In this document: one piece after another, positions 34,522-44,072 of the stretch
Layout: the number at the start of each line of letters is the position of its first letter
How positions within the stretch are numbered: position 1 is the stretch's first letter
DNA from: Corynebacterium auris
Lineage (GTDB): Bacteria; Actinomycetota; Actinomycetes; Mycobacteriales; Mycobacteriaceae
Assembly: GCF_030408575.1 (NCBI RefSeq)
Contig: NZ_CP047047.1
Coordinates: 1,847,991 to 1,911,990, forward strand
DNA length: 64,000 bases
Direction: 5' to 3'
Notes under the pieces: model-generated
The model's database searches: none
The model's input: only the letters and a program-made list of their open reading frames with translations
What the model was told of the DNA's origin: nothing
Program-made: the position numbers and the translations under genes

Positions 34522-36687
34522 CTAGAGCATGCAGGACACGCAGCCCTCGATCTCGGTGCCCTCGAGCGCCATCTGGCGCAGGCGGATGTAGTAGAGCGAT
34601 TTGATCCCGTTGCGCCAGGCGTAGATCTGGGCGCGGTTGATGTCGCGGGTGGTCACCGTGTCCTTGAAGAACAGGGTCAACGACAGGCCCTGGTCGACGT
34701 ACTTCGTGGCCACGGCGTAGGTGTCGATGATCTTCTCGTAGCCGATCTCGTAGGCGTCCTTGAAGTACTCGATGTTCTCGTTGTCCATGTGGGGCGCCGG
34801 GTAGTAAACGCGGCCGATCTTGCCCTCCTTGCGGATCTCGATCTTCGACGCGATCGGGTGGATCGAGGAGGTCGAGTTGTTGATGTAGGAGATCGAGCCG
34901 GTCGGCGGGACCGCCTGGAGGTAGCGGTTGTAGATGCCGTCGCGAGCGACGTCGTCCTTGAGCTGGGCCCACTCCTGCGCCGTCGGCACCGCCGCCGTGG
35001 ACTTGGCAAACAGCGCCTTGACCTTCTCCGTCTTCGGCTGGAAGTCGGCCGGGTCGTAGCGGTCGAAGAACTCGCCGGTGGCGTACTCGGAGGCCGCGAA
35101 GTCCTCGAAGGCCTCGCCCTTTTCCACCGCGATGGCGTGGGAGGCCTTGATTGCCTCGTACATGACGGCGGCGAAGTAGGCGTTGGTGAAGTCGAGGCCT
35201 TCCTCGGAGCCGTACTCAATGTGCTCGCGGCCGAGGTAGCCGTGCAGGTTCATCTGGCCCAGACCGATCGCGTGCGAGGCGTCGTTGCCCTCGCGCACCG
35301 GCGGCACGGAGTCGATCGAGGTGGAGTCCGCGACGGCGGTCAGGCCCCGGATGGCCGTCTCGACGGTGCGGGAGAAGTCGTCCGAATCCATCGCCATGGC
35401 GATGTTGAGCGAACCGAGGTTGCACGAAATGTCGTGGCCGATCTCCGCGTAGCTCAGGTCCTCGTTGAGCACCGACGGGGAGTTGACCTGTAGGATCTCC
35501 GAGCAGAGATTGGACATGTTGATGCGGCCGGTCTTGACCGGGTTCGCCCGGTTCGCCGTGTCCTCGAACATGATGTAGGGGTAGCCGGACTCGAACTGGA
35601 TCTCCGCGATGGTCTGGAAGAACTGGCGCGCGTTGATCTTGGTTTTGCGGATACGCGGGTCCTCCACCATCTCCTCGTACTTCTCTGTGATGGACAGGTC
35701 GGCAAACGGCACGCCGTAGACCCGCTCGACGTCGTAAGGGGAGAACAGGTACATGTCGTCGTTGCGCTTGGCCAGCTCGAAGGTGATGTCGGGGATGACC
35801 ACGCCGAGCGAGAGCGTCTTGATGCGGATCTTTTCGTCCGCGTTCTCGCGCTTGGTGTCCAAAAAGCTCAGGATGTCCGGGTGGTGCGCGTTGAGGTAGA
35901 CGGCACCCGCGCCCTGGCGCGCGCCGAGCTGGTTGGCGTAGGAGAAGGAGTCCTCGAGCAGCTTCATCACCGGAATCACCCCGGAGGACTGGTTCTCGAT
36001 GTGCTTGATCGGGGCGCCGGACTCACGGATGTTGGACAGCAGCAGCGCCACGCCGCCGCCGCGCTTGGACAGCTGCAGAGAGGAGTTAATCGCGCGGCCG
36101 ATGGACTCCATGTTGTCCTCGATGCGCAGCAGGAAGCACGAGACGAGCTCGCCGCGCTGCGCCTTGCCGGCGTTGAGGAAGGTCGGCGTGGCGGGCTGGA
36201 AGCGGCCGGTCATGATTTCGTCCACGAGCGCGCTGGCCAGCTTCTCATTGCCGCGGGCCAAAAAGAGCGCGGTCATGGCCACGCGGTCCTCGAAGCGCTC
36301 GAGGTAGCGGCGCCCGTCGAAGGTCTTCAGCGTGTAGGAGGTGTAGTACTTGTAGGCCCCAAGAAACGACTGGAAGCGGAACTTGTAGGAGTAGGCGCGC
36401 TTGAACGTGTCCTTGACAAAGTCCCACTCGTAGGCGTCGACGACGTGGGGCTCGTAGTAGTTGTTGTCCACCAGGTAGCGCATCTTTTCTTCCAGGTCGT
36501 GGAAGTAGACGGTGTTCTGGTTGACGTGCTGGAGGAAGTACTGGTTCGCCGCCTCGCGGTCCTTGTCGAACTGGATCTGACCGTTTTCGTCGTAGAGGTT
36601 CAGCAGGGCGTTGAGGGCGTGGTAGTCGAGCTGATCCGCCGGCTCAGGAACGCTCTTGCCGTGCTTTTCGGTGGTGGGGGTGGACAC
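34522..36687 (-). CDS. nrdE: Class Ib ribonucleotide reductase alpha subunit
   Basis: A 721-residue catalytic subunit. Radical-site cysteines are in [17 protein letters not shown] and NLGSLNIAM with SNLCSEI; the finger-loop and [17 protein letters not shown] follow. It ends GCVSCML, the redox pair recharged by NrdH. The GTG start at 36687 follows AGGAGCG; frame sequence further upstream covers nrdI on the same strand. It forms nrdH-nrdI-nrdE with NrdR boxes at the front. Confidence 0.96.
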   Translation of the reverse strand: MSTPTTEKHGKSVPEPADQLDYHALNALLNLYDENGQIQFDKDREAANQYFLQHVNQNTVYFHDLEEKMRYLVDNNYYEPHVVDAYEWDFVKDTFKRAYSYKFRFQSFLGAYKYYTSYTLKTFDGRRYLERFEDRVAMTALFLARGNEKLASALVDEIMTGRFQPATPTFLNAGKAQRGELVSCFLLRIEDNMESIGRAINSSLQLSKRGGGVALLLSNIRESGAPIKHIENQSSGVIPVMKLLEDSFSYANQLGARQGAGAVYLNAHHPDILSFLDTKRENADEKIRIKTLSLGVVIPDITFELAKRNDDMYLFSPYDVERVYGVPFADLSITEKYEEMVEDPRIRKTKINARQFFQTIAEIQFESGYPYIMFEDTANRANPVKTGRINMSNLCSEILQVNSPSVLNEDLSYAEIGHDISCNLGSLNIAMAMDSDDFSRTVETAIRGLTAVADSTSIDSVPPVREGNDASHAIGLGQMNLHGYLGREHIEYGSEEGLDFTNAYFAAVMYEAIKASHAIAVEKGEAFEDFAASEYATGEFFDRYDPADFQPKTEKVKALFAKSTAAVPTAQEWAQLKDDVARDGIYNRYLQAVPPTGSISYINNSTSSIHPIASKIEIRKEGKIGRVYYPAPHMDNENIEYFKDAYEIGYEKIIDTYAVATKYVDQGLSLTLFFKDTVTTRDINRAQIYAWRNGIKSLYYIRLRQMALEGTEIEGCVSCML

Positions 36688-36700
36688 TTCGTTAACGCTC

Positions 36701-37237
36701 CTATGCTGTTCTTCTCGTGCTGTACTTCTCGCGCAGGCGCGCCAGGCGCCGCGCGCTTTCGTCCTCTGCGGCGTCGGCTTTCGCCGCGAGCTTATCGACG
36801 TCCCCGGGAGCCGCCGGCTCCAAACCCAGCCGCTCGGCGTGGGTGATGAGCTGCTCGCGCACGTGCGCTGCGTCGCCCTCCGCCCCCATGAGCTCAAAGC
36901 GGAAAAGGTAAGGGACCTTACACTTGGCCGATATTACATCGCCGGCCAGACAGTAGTCCGGCCCGAAGTTCGAGTTGCCCGCCGCGATCACGCCGCGCAT
37001 GAGGCCGCGGTTGTGTTCGTTGTTGAGGAACCGGATGACCTGCCTGGGCACCGGCCGAGTGTTATCGCGGCTAATCGACGCCCCGCCGCCGTACGTGGGA
37101 CAGATGAGCACGTAGGGCTCGGTGACCGTGAGCTCCCCGTCCTGCCTGCGCAGCGGGATCCGCGCGGCGGGAAGGCCCACCTTGTCTACGAAGCGCTTCG
37201 TATTTTCCGTGGCCGAGGAGAAATAGACGATAAGCAT
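36701..37237 (-). CDS. nrdI: Ribonucleotide reductase stimulatory flavodoxin
   Basis: A 178-residue flavodoxin-like protein that delivers superoxide-type oxidant to form the Mn2-Y cofactor in Nrd[18 protein letters not shown] is the FMN phosphate loop; CPTYGGG and [13 protein letters not shown] line the isoalloxazine. It ends in a 40-residue charged tail typical of actinobacterial NrdI. ATG 37237 begins directly at MLIVYFSS; the nrdE GTG follows after 13 bases. Confidence 0.93.
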   Translation of the reverse strand: MLIVYFSSATENTKRFVDKVGLPAARIPLRRQDGELTVTEPYVLICPTYGGGASISRDNTRPVPRQVIRFLNNEHNRGLMRGVIAAGNSNFGPDYCLAGDVISAKCKVPYLFRFELMGAEGDAAHVREQLITHAERLGLEPAAPGDVDKLAAKADAAEDESARRLARLREKYSTRRTA

Positions 37238-37302
37238 GTGCAGCGATACCTCACGCGAAAAAGCCGCCCCCGGCGGCGACGGCTGCGGCGGCGGACGGGC
37301 GG

Positions 37303-37533
37303 TTAGGCGGCCGCCTGAAGGCCGCGGATGCGATCGGGGCGGAAGCCCGACCAGTGCTCGCCGTTGACCTCGACGACGGGGGCCTGCAGATAACCGAGCG
37401 CCATGACGTAGTCGCGCGCCTCGTCGTCGACGGAGATGTCCACGAGGGTGTACTCGAGGCCGGCCTTGTCCAAGGCCTTCTTGGTGGCGGTGCACTGGAC
37501 GCAGGCGGGCTTGGTGTAGACGGTGATGGACAT
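37303..37533 (-). CDS. nrdH: Glutaredoxin-like electron donor NrdH
   Basis: A 76-residue thioredoxin-fold protein with active site CVQC and the conserved WSGFRPDRI near the end. It reduces NrdE using thioredoxin reductase. It is the first gene of nrdHIE and is preceded by two NrdR boxes. Confidence 0.95.
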   Translation of the reverse strand: MSITVYTKPACVQCTATKKALDKAGLEYTLVDISVDDEARDYVMALGYLQAPVVEVNGEHWSGFRPDRIRGLQAAA

Positions 37534-37616
37534 AACCTGTTGGCTCTTTCTGTGCGATGTACGGACGATTCGGGCTGTTCTGTTGTGCGCCGAACCCGTC
37601 GGCGTTTACCTCCTAA

Positions 37617-37664
37617 ACACTATACTTTGTGCCATACGTTGGCAACCGATACTACATGTAGTAG
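37617..37664 (-). promoter_or_regulatory. Pair of NrdR boxes in the nrdHIE promoter
   Basis: ACACTATACTTTGTGC (37617-37632) and ATACTACATGTAGTAG (37649-37664) both fit the ACAC-WATATAW-GTGT-type NrdR box. Their starts are 32 bp apart, three helical turns, as in known NrdR-controlled promoters. NrdR with dATP/ATP would repress here; nrdR is not in the window. Confidence 0.75.
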
Positions 37665-37760
37665 TTACACCTCTGGTATTCCCAGGACACCGCCCGGTAA
37701 TCACCCACATGTAGTTCGATATGACCACCTGAGCCCGGCACCCGAAAAACCTGCGCAACG

Positions 37761-37795
37761 AAAAACCCCGCCCCTCCACAGCGGGAGAAGCGGGG
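37761..37795 (-). terminator. Intrinsic terminator after rpmJ
   Basis: On the minus strand CCCCGC pairs with GCGGGG (37790-37795 and 37766-37771) with an inner stem, followed by a T run (plus-strand A 37761-37765). It ends the L36 transcript. Confidence 0.7.
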
Positions 37796-37815
37796 TCGGC
37801 CGGGAACCGGCGCTA

Positions 37816-37938
37816 CTAGCCCTGGCGGGCCTTGAAGCGCGGATCTTTCTTGTTGATCACGAAAACCTTGCCGTGGCGGCGCACAACCTGGGCGCCCGGC
37901 TTGTTCTTCAGCGACCGAAGCGACTTGCGAACCTTCAT
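37816..37938 (-). CDS. rpmJ: 50S ribosomal protein L36, cysteine-free form
   Basis: A 40-residue protein beginning [19 protein letters not shown] and ending FKARQG. It has none of the CxxC-C-H zinc ligands of the main L36, so it is the zinc-independent paralogue that often replaces zinc L36 under zinc limitation. It lies upstream of nrdH in C. glutamicum too. AAAGGAGCG precedes the ATG. I see no clear Zur box in front of it. Confidence 0.93.
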   Translation of the reverse strand: MKVRKSLRSLKNKPGAQVVRRHGKVFVINKKDPRFKARQG

Positions 37939-38087
37939 CGGGCGCTCCTTTCCTGGGTGAGGTTTCATACTTTTTCAAGCGGCCCGCCCCGGCGCGGGGC
38001 AACGGGTCGCGACACGGCAGGTCATATTACCCGACAACGACCTGTGCTCAAAATGCCACTGCGCGCGAGCGCGCTAGGATGGCGGCC

Positions 38088-38936
38088 ATGTCCACGCAGC
38101 CCGACAACCTCCCCGACAACCTTCAGTCCCACATCATCACCACCCTCGGCGTCGCGCCCGCAATCGAGCCGGCCGCGGAGGTGGACAGGCGCGTCGCCTT
38201 CCTCGCCGACTACCTCGCGGCCACCGGGGCACGAGGCTTTGTTCTAGGCATCTCGGGCGGCCAGGATTCGACGCTGGCGGGGCGGCTCGCCCAGTTGGCC
38301 GTCGAGAAGCGCCGAGCGAGCGGAGCGGAGGCGACGTTTGTCGCGGTGCGGCTGCCCCACGGCGTGCAGTCCGACGAATCGGACGCGCAGGCGGCACTGG
38401 CGTTCATCCGTCCCGACGAGAGCGTCACCGTCAACATCCGGGACGCCACGGCCGCGCTGTCCGACGCCGTGGCCCACGCGCTCGGGCTGGAGGCGCTGGG
38501 CGACTTCAACAAGGGCAACGTCAAAGCCCGGCTGCGCATGGCCGCGCAGTACGCGATCGCGGGCGAGCGCGGCATGCTGGTCGTGGGCACGGACCACGCG
38601 GCGGAAAACGTCACCGGTTTCTTTACCAAGTTCGGCGACGGGGCCGCGGACGTCGTGCCGCTGGCCGGGCTGAACAAGCGCCAGGGCGCGGCGCTTCTGG
38701 CCCACCTCGGCGCCGAGCGCGCGCTGTGGGAGAAGGTCCCCACCGCCGACCTCGAGGAGGACCGGCCCGCGCTGCCCGACGAAACCGCCCTCGGCCTCTC
38801 CTACGCCGACATCGACGACTACCTCGAGGGCAAGGCGGTCCCCGCCCAGGCGCGCGAACGCCTCGCTCGCCTGTGGGCCGCAGGCGAGCACAAACGCCAC
38901 CTGCCGCCCGGGCCCCGCGACGGGTGGTGGCGCTAG
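38088..38936 (+). CDS. nadE: Ammonia-dependent NAD+ synthetase
   Basis: A 282-residue enzyme that amidates NaAD to NAD. The PP-loop [19 protein letters not shown], the [24 protein letters not shown] segment and the P2-type [11 protein letters not shown] region match the NH3-dependent NadE without glutaminase domain. ATG 38088 is chosen since TAGGAT lies 7 bases upstream. The 3' end overlaps the convergent kinase gene by 4 bases. Confidence 0.95.
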   Translation: MSTQPDNLPDNLQSHIITTLGVAPAIEPAAEVDRRVAFLADYLAATGARGFVLGISGGQDSTLAGRLAQLAVEKRRASGAEATFVAVRLPHGVQSDESDAQAALAFIRPDESVTVNIRDATAALSDAVAHALGLEALGDFNKGNVKARLRMAAQYAIAGERGMLVVGTDHAAENVTGFFTKFGDGAADVVPLAGLNKRQGAALLAHLGAERALWEKVPTADLEEDRPALPDETALGLSYADIDDYLEGKAVPAQARERLARLWAAGEHKRHLPPGPRDGWWR

Positions 38937-39691
38937 CCGATCACCTCCAGCGCCCGGCGCGCCGTGTCCGCGAGTGCCCGGCCGTACGAGGGGCCGTGGG
39001 TGTAGGCGTGCACCGCGAGTGGGTGCAGCTGGTGAACCGGGATGCGCTCGCGCCACCTTTGCCCGGCATCTCCGGCCTCGAGGTAGCCCTCGCAGATTTC
39101 CTCGAGGTACGGCGCGCCGAACAGCTCCAGCATCGCGATGTCCGTCAGCGGGTGCCCGCCGTGCGCCGCTGGGTCGATAAACCGCGGACCGGCGGGGGAA
39201 AAGAGCAGGTTGCCCGACCACAGGTCGCCGTGGATGCGCGCGAGCGGGGCGTCCTCGTCCTCCGCGAGTAGCGCGTCGCACGCCCGCTTGACCACTCCAT
39301 AGTCCGCCTCGGAGAGTCTGCCCGCAGCCTGGGCCTTCTCCGCGAACGGCAACACCCGCTGGTACACGTAAAACTCGGCCCAGCGCTTCTTCGGCGTGCA
39401 CTCCTGCTCGGCACGGCCGATGAAGTTCGGCCCCTCCCAGTCCGGCGGTGGGGCCCCGAAGGCCGCGGCGCCCCTCGCGTGGATCGCCGCCAGCTCCCGC
39501 CCGGCGCGCCGCGCCGCCTCTGCCGTCGGGCGGGCCGTGTCCACCCGTTCGATGGTGAGCGTGTTGGCTTCCTCGTCGAGCGCGTAGACCTCGACGACCG
39601 CCTCGCTGCCCTCGCGCAGCCACCTCAGGTAGGCCGCCTCCGCGGCCGCGGCCCCTGGCGCGCTTGCTGTTTTCGTGAACTCTCTGGACAT
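38933..39691 (-). CDS. Fructosamine kinase family protein
   Basis: A 252-residue APH-fold kinase. The Brenner-type catalytic [11 protein letters not shown] and metal site [17 protein letters not shown] are diagnostic for the fructosamine-3-kinase / ketoseamine kinase group that repairs glycated amines. The N-terminal Lys region is shortened compared with FN3K (~290), and no clear nucleotide Lys is seen. Ends convergently with nadE. Confidence 0.85.
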   Translation of the reverse strand: MSREFTKTASAPGAAAAEAAYLRWLREGSEAVVEVYALDEEANTLTIERVDTARPTAEAARRAGRELAAIHARGAAAFGAPPPDWEGPNFIGRAEQECTPKKRWAEFYVYQRVLPFAEKAQAAGRLSEADYGVVKRACDALLAEDEDAPLARIHGDLWSGNLLFSPAGPRFIDPAAHGGHPLTDIAMLELFGAPYLEEICEGYLEAGDAGQRWRERIPVHQLHPLAVHAYTHGPSYGRALADTARRALEVIG

Positions 39692-39718
39692 ACCTCGCCA
39701 GGCTACGCCCGCTAAGGC

Positions 39719-40201
39719 TTAGGCCGCTTCCAGCTCGAGCAGTCTTTGCTTGACCTCGAGGCCGCCGCGGTAGCCGCCGAGGGAGCCGTCGCTGCGCACC
39801 ACGCGGTGGCAGGGGGAGACAATGGGCAGCGGGTTGCGCGCGCAGCCCGCACCCACGGCGCGCACCGCCCTCGGGCTGCCTAAGTGGCTGGCGAATTCGG
39901 AGTAGGTACGGGTCTCGCCGTAGGGGATCTCCGCCAGCGCCCGTTGGACCCTGCGGTGGAAGCCGCCACCTGCGCCCCAGTCGAGGGCGAGGTCGAAGCT
40001 GCGGCGACGCCCCGCAAAGTACTCCTCGAGTTGCCGCGCGGCCTCTGCACCGGGGGCCTGCGCCCCGGAAAGCCCTAGCTCAGAGCGCCGGAGAGCGAAG
40101 TCCTCGCATTCGAAAACCACGTGCGCCAAACCAGCGTCGGAGCTGACCAGCATGAGCTCACCGACGGGGGTGTGAACAACCGTCCACGATGTGTATTTCA
40201 T
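39719..40201 (-). CDS. ogt: Methylated-DNA--protein-cysteine methyltransferase
   Basis: A 160-residue suicide enzyme removing O6-alkylguanine. The acceptor Cys is in NPLPIVSPCHRVVRSDGSLGGYRGG; the helix-turn-helix segment QRALAEIPYGETRTYSEFA is typical. Its ATG overlaps the bioD stop as ATGA, an unusual last member of a biotin operon. Confidence 0.93.
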   Translation of the reverse strand: MKYTSWTVVHTPVGELMLVSSDAGLAHVVFECEDFALRRSELGLSGAQAPGAEAARQLEEYFAGRRRSFDLALDWGAGGGFHRRVQRALAEIPYGETRTYSEFASHLGSPRAVRAVGAGCARNPLPIVSPCHRVVRSDGSLGGYRGGLEVKQRLLELEAA

Positions 40202-40899
40202 GAGCCGAAAGTATAGCCCTGCGCGAACCAACCCGGCGCGCGGGCAGCGAACTCCTCCGGAGCCATCGCCCCGGCCCCGGCGGGCACGGCGCCCACGAGC
40301 GGCACCCCGGTGAGCCGGGGCAGATCCTCGCGGTTGCACTGCTGCGCCAGGTCGGGCGTGTCCGGCCAGGTGCCGAGCACCAGCCCCGCGCACGCTACGC
40401 CCGCCTCGCGCAGGTGCCGGGTGGCCAACTCCGTCGTCGACAGCGTTCCCAAGTCGGGCGGGGTCACCAGAACCACGGGCGCATCGAGCAGGCGCGCGAC
40501 GTCGAGGATGGTCACGTCCGTCCCGAGCCGGGCGAGGACCCCGCCGGCGCCCTCCACGACCACGACGTCCAGCCCGCCGTCGTGCGCCTCGGCCCACGCC
40601 CGCACCGCCGCGGCGAGCTCCGCGGCGGTGGACTGCTCCTCACCGGCGCGGCGCGCTGCGGTCTCCGGGGCGAGCGGCTCGAGCAGGCGGCGGTGCTCAA
40701 AGGCGGCGGCCGCGCCGGCAAGCCGGGCGGCGAGGTGGCAGTCGCCCTCCTCCCCCGGCGTCAACCCCGTCTGGATGGGCTTTGCCACGCCCACCCGGAC
40801 GCCGGTGGAGCGGGCCAGGGCCGCAAGCGCGGCGGTGACCATGGTTTTACCGATCTCCGTGCCGGTGCCGGAGACCACGACGTATGCGGGCTGGTTCAT
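40198..40899 (-). CDS. bioD: Dethiobiotin synthetase
   Basis: A 233-residue P-loop enzyme that closes the ureido ring of dethiobiotin using CO2 and ATP. Visible are VVSGTGTEIGKTMVTAAL, KPIQTG with the substrate Lys, and VVVEGAGGVLARL. The ATG overlaps the bioF stop in ATGA; a start four codons earlier (40911) is possible but less fitting. Confidence 0.93.
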   Translation of the reverse strand: MNQPAYVVVSGTGTEIGKTMVTAALAALARSTGVRVGVAKPIQTGLTPGEEGDCHLAARLAGAAAAFEHRRLLEPLAPETAARRAGEEQSTAAELAAAVRAWAEAHDGGLDVVVVEGAGGVLARLGTDVTILDVARLLDAPVVLVTPPDLGTLSTTELATRHLREAGVACAGLVLGTWPDTPDLAQQCNREDLPRLTGVPLVGAVPAGAGAMAPEEFAARAPGWFAQGYTFGS

Positions 40900-42053
40900 C
40901 GCTTTTCCCATCTCTGCGCTGTCACATCACGCAGCACGTTACCGGCCAGCTCAAGCTCCGCCGGCGTCAGGTCGGCCCGCGCCGTCAGCCGCAGCCGGGA
41001 GGTCCCCTCCGGCACCGACGGCGGCCGGAAGCAGCCGACCGCCACTCCCCGCGCGTAGGCCGCGTCGCGCGCGTCGGCGGCGCGGTCCGCCTCCCCGAGC
41101 ACGACGGATACGACGGCAGAGCCGGGCGCCTCGGCCCCGGCGGCCGCCGCGAGCTCCTGAGCGGCCTCGTGGACCCGGCGCACTCGCTCCGGCTCGCGGC
41201 GCACCACGCCGAGCGCCGCGCGCGCCGCCCCAACCGCCGCCGGGGCCAGCGCCGTGTCAAAGATGAACGGGCGCGCGGTGTTGAGCAGGTGCTCGCGCAG
41301 CCGGAGCGAGCCGCAGACGGCGCCGCCCTGGGAGCCCAGCGCCTTCGACAGCGTCACGGTGACCACCAGGTCCTCCCGTCCCGCCAGGCCCGCCTCGGCG
41401 ACGACGCCTCGGCCTGCGCCGCGCACGCCGAGGCCGTGGGCCTCATCGACAAGCAGCACCGCCCCGTTTTCGTGGGCCGCGGCGTAGAGTTCTGCGACCG
41501 GCGCGAGCACGCCGTCCGTGGAGTAGACGGAATCGGTGAGCACGAGGGCGCGCCTCTCGCTGCGCTGCGCAAGCGCCGCCGCCACGGCCGCAGCGTCGCC
41601 GCGGGGCGTGACCACCACGCGGGAGCGGGAGAGGCGGCAGGCGTCGATCAGCGAGGCGTGCGCCCCGCCATCGGACACGATGAGCGCGCCGGGCCCGCTC
41701 AAGCCCACCACCGCCCCCAGATTGGCCAGGTAGCCGGAGGAAAACACGAGCGCGGATTGGTGGCCGAGGAACGCGGCAAGCTCCGCCTCAAGCAGCTCGT
41801 GGGCCTCGGTCGTGCCCGTGACCAGGCGCGATCCTGTCGCCCCCGCGCCCCACGCGTCCACGCCAGCCCGCGCCCCGGCGAGCACCTCGGGGTGGCGCGA
41901 CAGCCCCAGGTAGTCGTTGGAGGCCAGGTCGAGAACCGAAGACGCGGTGCCCCGCGGGCGCAGCGTGCGCTCCAGCCCGGCGCGGGCGCGGGCCGCGGCC
42001 GCGGCGTCGAGCCAGTCGAGGGAGGCGCTGGGCACGAAAGGTTTCTTCGCCAT
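40896..42053 (-). CDS. bioF: 8-amino-7-oxononanoate synthase
   Basis: A 385-residue PLP enzyme joining pimeloyl thioester and alanine. Landmarks: DLASNDYLGLSRHPEV, GTTEAHELLEAELAAFLG, VDEAHGLGVRGAGRG, and the PLP Lys in VTVTLSKALGSQGGAV. C. glutamicum lacks bioF and is a biotin auxotroph; presence here differs. It starts four bases after the bioA stop. Confidence 0.93.
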   Translation of the reverse strand: MAKKPFVPSASLDWLDAAAAARARAGLERTLRPRGTASSVLDLASNDYLGLSRHPEVLAGARAGVDAWGAGATGSRLVTGTTEAHELLEAELAAFLGHQSALVFSSGYLANLGAVVGLSGPGALIVSDGGAHASLIDACRLSRSRVVVTPRGDAAAVAAALAQRSERRALVLTDSVYSTDGVLAPVAELYAAAHENGAVLLVDEAHGLGVRGAGRGVVAEAGLAGREDLVVTVTLSKALGSQGGAVCGSLRLREHLLNTARPFIFDTALAPAAVGAARAALGVVRREPERVRRVHEAAQELAAAAGAEAPGSAVVSVVLGEADRAADARDAAYARGVAVGCFRPPSVPEGTSRLRLTARADLTPAELELAGNVLRDVTAQRWEKR

Positions 42054-42057
42054 AGCT

Positions 42058-43350
42058 TTAGGACGATACGTGAGCGCGCGCCCCCGCAACGGCACCGCGG
42101 CAGATCGCCGCGATGTCCTCGGCCCCGCAGACGTAGGGCGGCATGGTGTAGATGAGGTTGCGGAAGGGACGCAGCCACACCCCCTCGGCGGTGATCGCGT
42201 CGGTCGCCGCCTGCATATCGACGTCCGAAACCAGCTCAATCACCCCGATCGCGCCCAGCACCCTGACCTCTGCGACGCTTGAGAGCTCCCGGGCGGGCGC
42301 CAGGCCGTCGTGAAGCTGGCTCTCGATGTCCGCGACCTGCGTGCGCCACTTCCCCGCCTCGACGATGTCCAGCGAAGCCCCCGCGATGGCGCAGGCGAGC
42401 GGGTTGGCCATGAACGTCGGGCCGTGCGCGAGGCCCCCGGCCTCCCCCGCGCTGATGACCTCGGCGATGCGCGCCGTGGTCAGCGCCGCCCCGAGAGTGA
42501 CGTATCCGCCGGTCAGCGCCTTGCCCACGCACATGATGTCGGGGGCGACGCCGGCGTGCTCGGCGGCGAAGAGTTCCCCGGTGCGCCCGAAGCCGGTGGC
42601 GATCTCGTCGAAGATGAGCAGCACCCCGGTCTCGTCGCACACCCGCCGCAGAACACGCAGGTAAGCCGGGTCGTGGAAGCGCATGCCGCCGGCGCCCTGC
42701 ACCACGGGTTCGACGATGACGGCCGCGAGCTCGTCGCTGTGGCGGCAGACGAGTTCCGCCAGGCCAGCGGCGTATCCCTCGTCCCACTGCGCCGGCGGCT
42801 CTCCCGCGAAGACCTGGGACTGCACTACTCCGCGCCACATCGCGTGCATGCCGCCCTCGGGGTCGCATACGCTCATCGGGCTGAGCGTGTCGCCGTGGTA
42901 CCCGCCGCGCCACGTCGCCAACCGGGTCCGGCCCGTCCGGCCGAGGGAGCGCTGGTACTGGATCGCCATCTTGACCGCCACCTCGACGCACACCGATCCC
43001 GAGTCCGCGAAGAAGACCTTGTCCAGCTCCCCGGGCGCGAGCGCCGCCAGGCGCTCCGCCAGCTCGACCGCCGGGCGGTGCGTCAGCCCGCCGAACATGA
43101 CGTGGCTGAAAGCATCGATCTGGGCGTGGGCCGCGGCGTCGAGGTGGGGGTGGCGGTAGCCGTGGATCGCCGCCCACCACGAGCTCATTCCGTCGATGAG
43201 CTCGGCGCCGCCGTCGAGCGTGAACCGCACCCCGGACGCCGCGGCGACGGGCAGGGGGCGCGTGGCGGCCGGGAAGCCGCCGTACGGGTGCCACACGTGG
43301 CGCGCGTCCGCTGCGAGCAGGTCAGTGGTGCCCAGAGGGTAGTCAGCCAT
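42058..43350 (-). CDS. bioA: Adenosylmethionine-8-amino-7-oxononanoate aminotransferase
   Basis: A 430-residue class III aminotransferase making 7,8-diaminopelargonate. HVWHPYGGF at the N-terminus, [48 protein letters not shown] and the PLP Lys in CVGKALTGG are as expected of BioA. TAGACT lies 7 bases upstream of the ATG (leaderless). First gene of bioA-bioF-bioD-ogt. No BioQ-like operator was recognised, and the insertion island starts close upstream. Confidence 0.95.
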   Translation of the reverse strand: MADYPLGTTDLLAADARHVWHPYGGFPAATRPLPVAAASGVRFTLDGGAELIDGMSSWWAAIHGYRHPHLDAAAHAQIDAFSHVMFGGLTHRPAVELAERLAALAPGELDKVFFADSGSVCVEVAVKMAIQYQRSLGRTGRTRLATWRGGYHGDTLSPMSVCDPEGGMHAMWRGVVQSQVFAGEPPAQWDEGYAAGLAELVCRHSDELAAVIVEPVVQGAGGMRFHDPAYLRVLRRVCDETGVLLIFDEIATGFGRTGELFAAEHAGVAPDIMCVGKALTGGYVTLGAALTTARIAEVISAGEAGGLAHGPTFMANPLACAIAGASLDIVEAGKWRTQVADIESQLHDGLAPARELSSVAEVRVLGAIGVIELVSDVDMQAATDAITAEGVWLRPFRNLIYTMPPYVCGAEDIAAICRGAVAGARAHVSS

Positions 43351-43555
43351 TCCGGGAAGTCTACCCCTGCCCTGCGGGCGGCGGGAGATGGCGGAGCAGC
43401 TGGAACTTGTTCCGCCGCCTGCGTGCACACCAGGAAAGGCGCACTCGGCGGCGCACCTCGTCTGACGTCTTTGCCGGCCGGCCCCCAACTCTGCGGCCCG
43501 ACAGATTGGCCGCCGGCACGCGCAACGCCCCCGACTTCTGCGCAGCTGCGGTGTC
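43351..43555. other. Region upstream of bioA, left boundary of the erm island
   Basis: This gap includes the bioA -10 (43358-43363). Beyond about 43370 the sequence shows no supported gene; ORFs on either strand are short and mutually overlapping. It probably contains the left junction of the acquired DNA. Confidence 0.4.
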
Positions 43556-43712
43556 GCGCTGCGCCCCGAAGAGGCGGTTCGTCTGGGTGGAGAAAGAGCC
43601 GCCAGATGAAGTCCTGCAGCATCCGACGCGCCAAATCCGGTGGGGCTCGGGCGAGCAACTCATCATGCTGGGTGGTCAGGCCAATGGGATTGCGTTCAGC
43701 GGCCGCCGCCAT
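43556..43712 (-). pseudogene. Transposase remnant, mutator (IS256-like) N-terminal fragment
   Basis: A minus-strand frame reads [20 protein letters not shown] then [15 protein letters not shown], resembling the start of mutator-family transposases, where an N-terminal LL...PD...MLQxFI segment precedes a DAVCGAEY-type motif. The expected downstream sequence is missing and the frame breaks, so this is a decayed piece. The family call is tentative. Confidence 0.35.
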
Positions 43713-43891
43713 CACACATGTGTGAGGCCCCTGCACCGGCAGTTACAGATACCCCCCCCCCCGCGATTGGACAGGCAATCCTCTTCAAACCCCGATCTTC
43801 AAAATCCGTAGCAACCTTGCCGGGATCCCTAACTTTGCGAATCTCGACCACGCGGAGAATCTGCGCCTTTGAGCAGAGTCGGTGTACTAAG
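43713..43891. other. Island segment before the erm promoter
   Basis: No gene is recognised. It contains a run of C residues (about 43752-43762) and ends in the promoter that serves the erm leader. Confidence 0.4.
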
Positions 43892-43921
43892 TTGCTTGCC
43901 TGCAATGGAACTGACTAAGCT
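43892..43921 (+). promoter_or_regulatory. erm promoter (-35 TTGCTT, 18 bp, -10 TAAGCT)
   Basis: TTGCTT (43892-43897) and TAAGCT (43916-43921) are spaced by 18 bp. The -10 ends 7 bases before the leader-peptide ATG, so the leader peptide would be translated from a leaderless mRNA. Confidence 0.6.
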
Positions 43922-43928
43922 CGTCGGC

Positions 43929-43973
43929 ATGTTATTTGGTGGCACTGCTTCGCTGCGTCTGCGCAGCCGCTAA
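43929..43973 (+). CDS. Erm leader peptide (14 aa)
   Basis: The peptide MLFGGTASLRLRSR has the same pattern as the known Erm(X) leader (MLxxGTAxLRLR). The Arg-Leu-Arg motif is the macrolide stalling signal of this leader class. It lies 99 bases before the erm start and overlaps the first hairpin, as needed for attenuation. A shadow frame on the same strand is not real. Confidence 0.8.
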   Translation: MLFGGTASLRLRSR

Positions 43974-44067
43974 CAGCGGCGAGCATCCTTCACGGGTGAT
44001 TGCTCCCGCCCCGGTAATCTCGGCCGGGCGGCTTTTCGCGTGCCCGGCTCCACGACAACCTTGGAGC
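43952..44067 (+). promoter_or_regulatory. Translational attenuator hairpins of erm
   Basis: GCTGCG/CGCAGC (43952-43957, 43962-43967) lies inside the leader ORF, and GCCGCT/AGCGGC (43966-43971, 43975-43980) overlaps it. Downstream GCCGGGC (44023-44029) pairs with GCCCGGC (44042-44048), while GCTCCA (44047-44052) pairs with TGGAGC (44062-44067) and hides the erm ribosome site GGAG. The last two stems share bases 44047-44048. Ribosome stalling in the leader could shift the balance to free the site. Confidence 0.65.
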
Positions 44068-44072
44068 AAACA

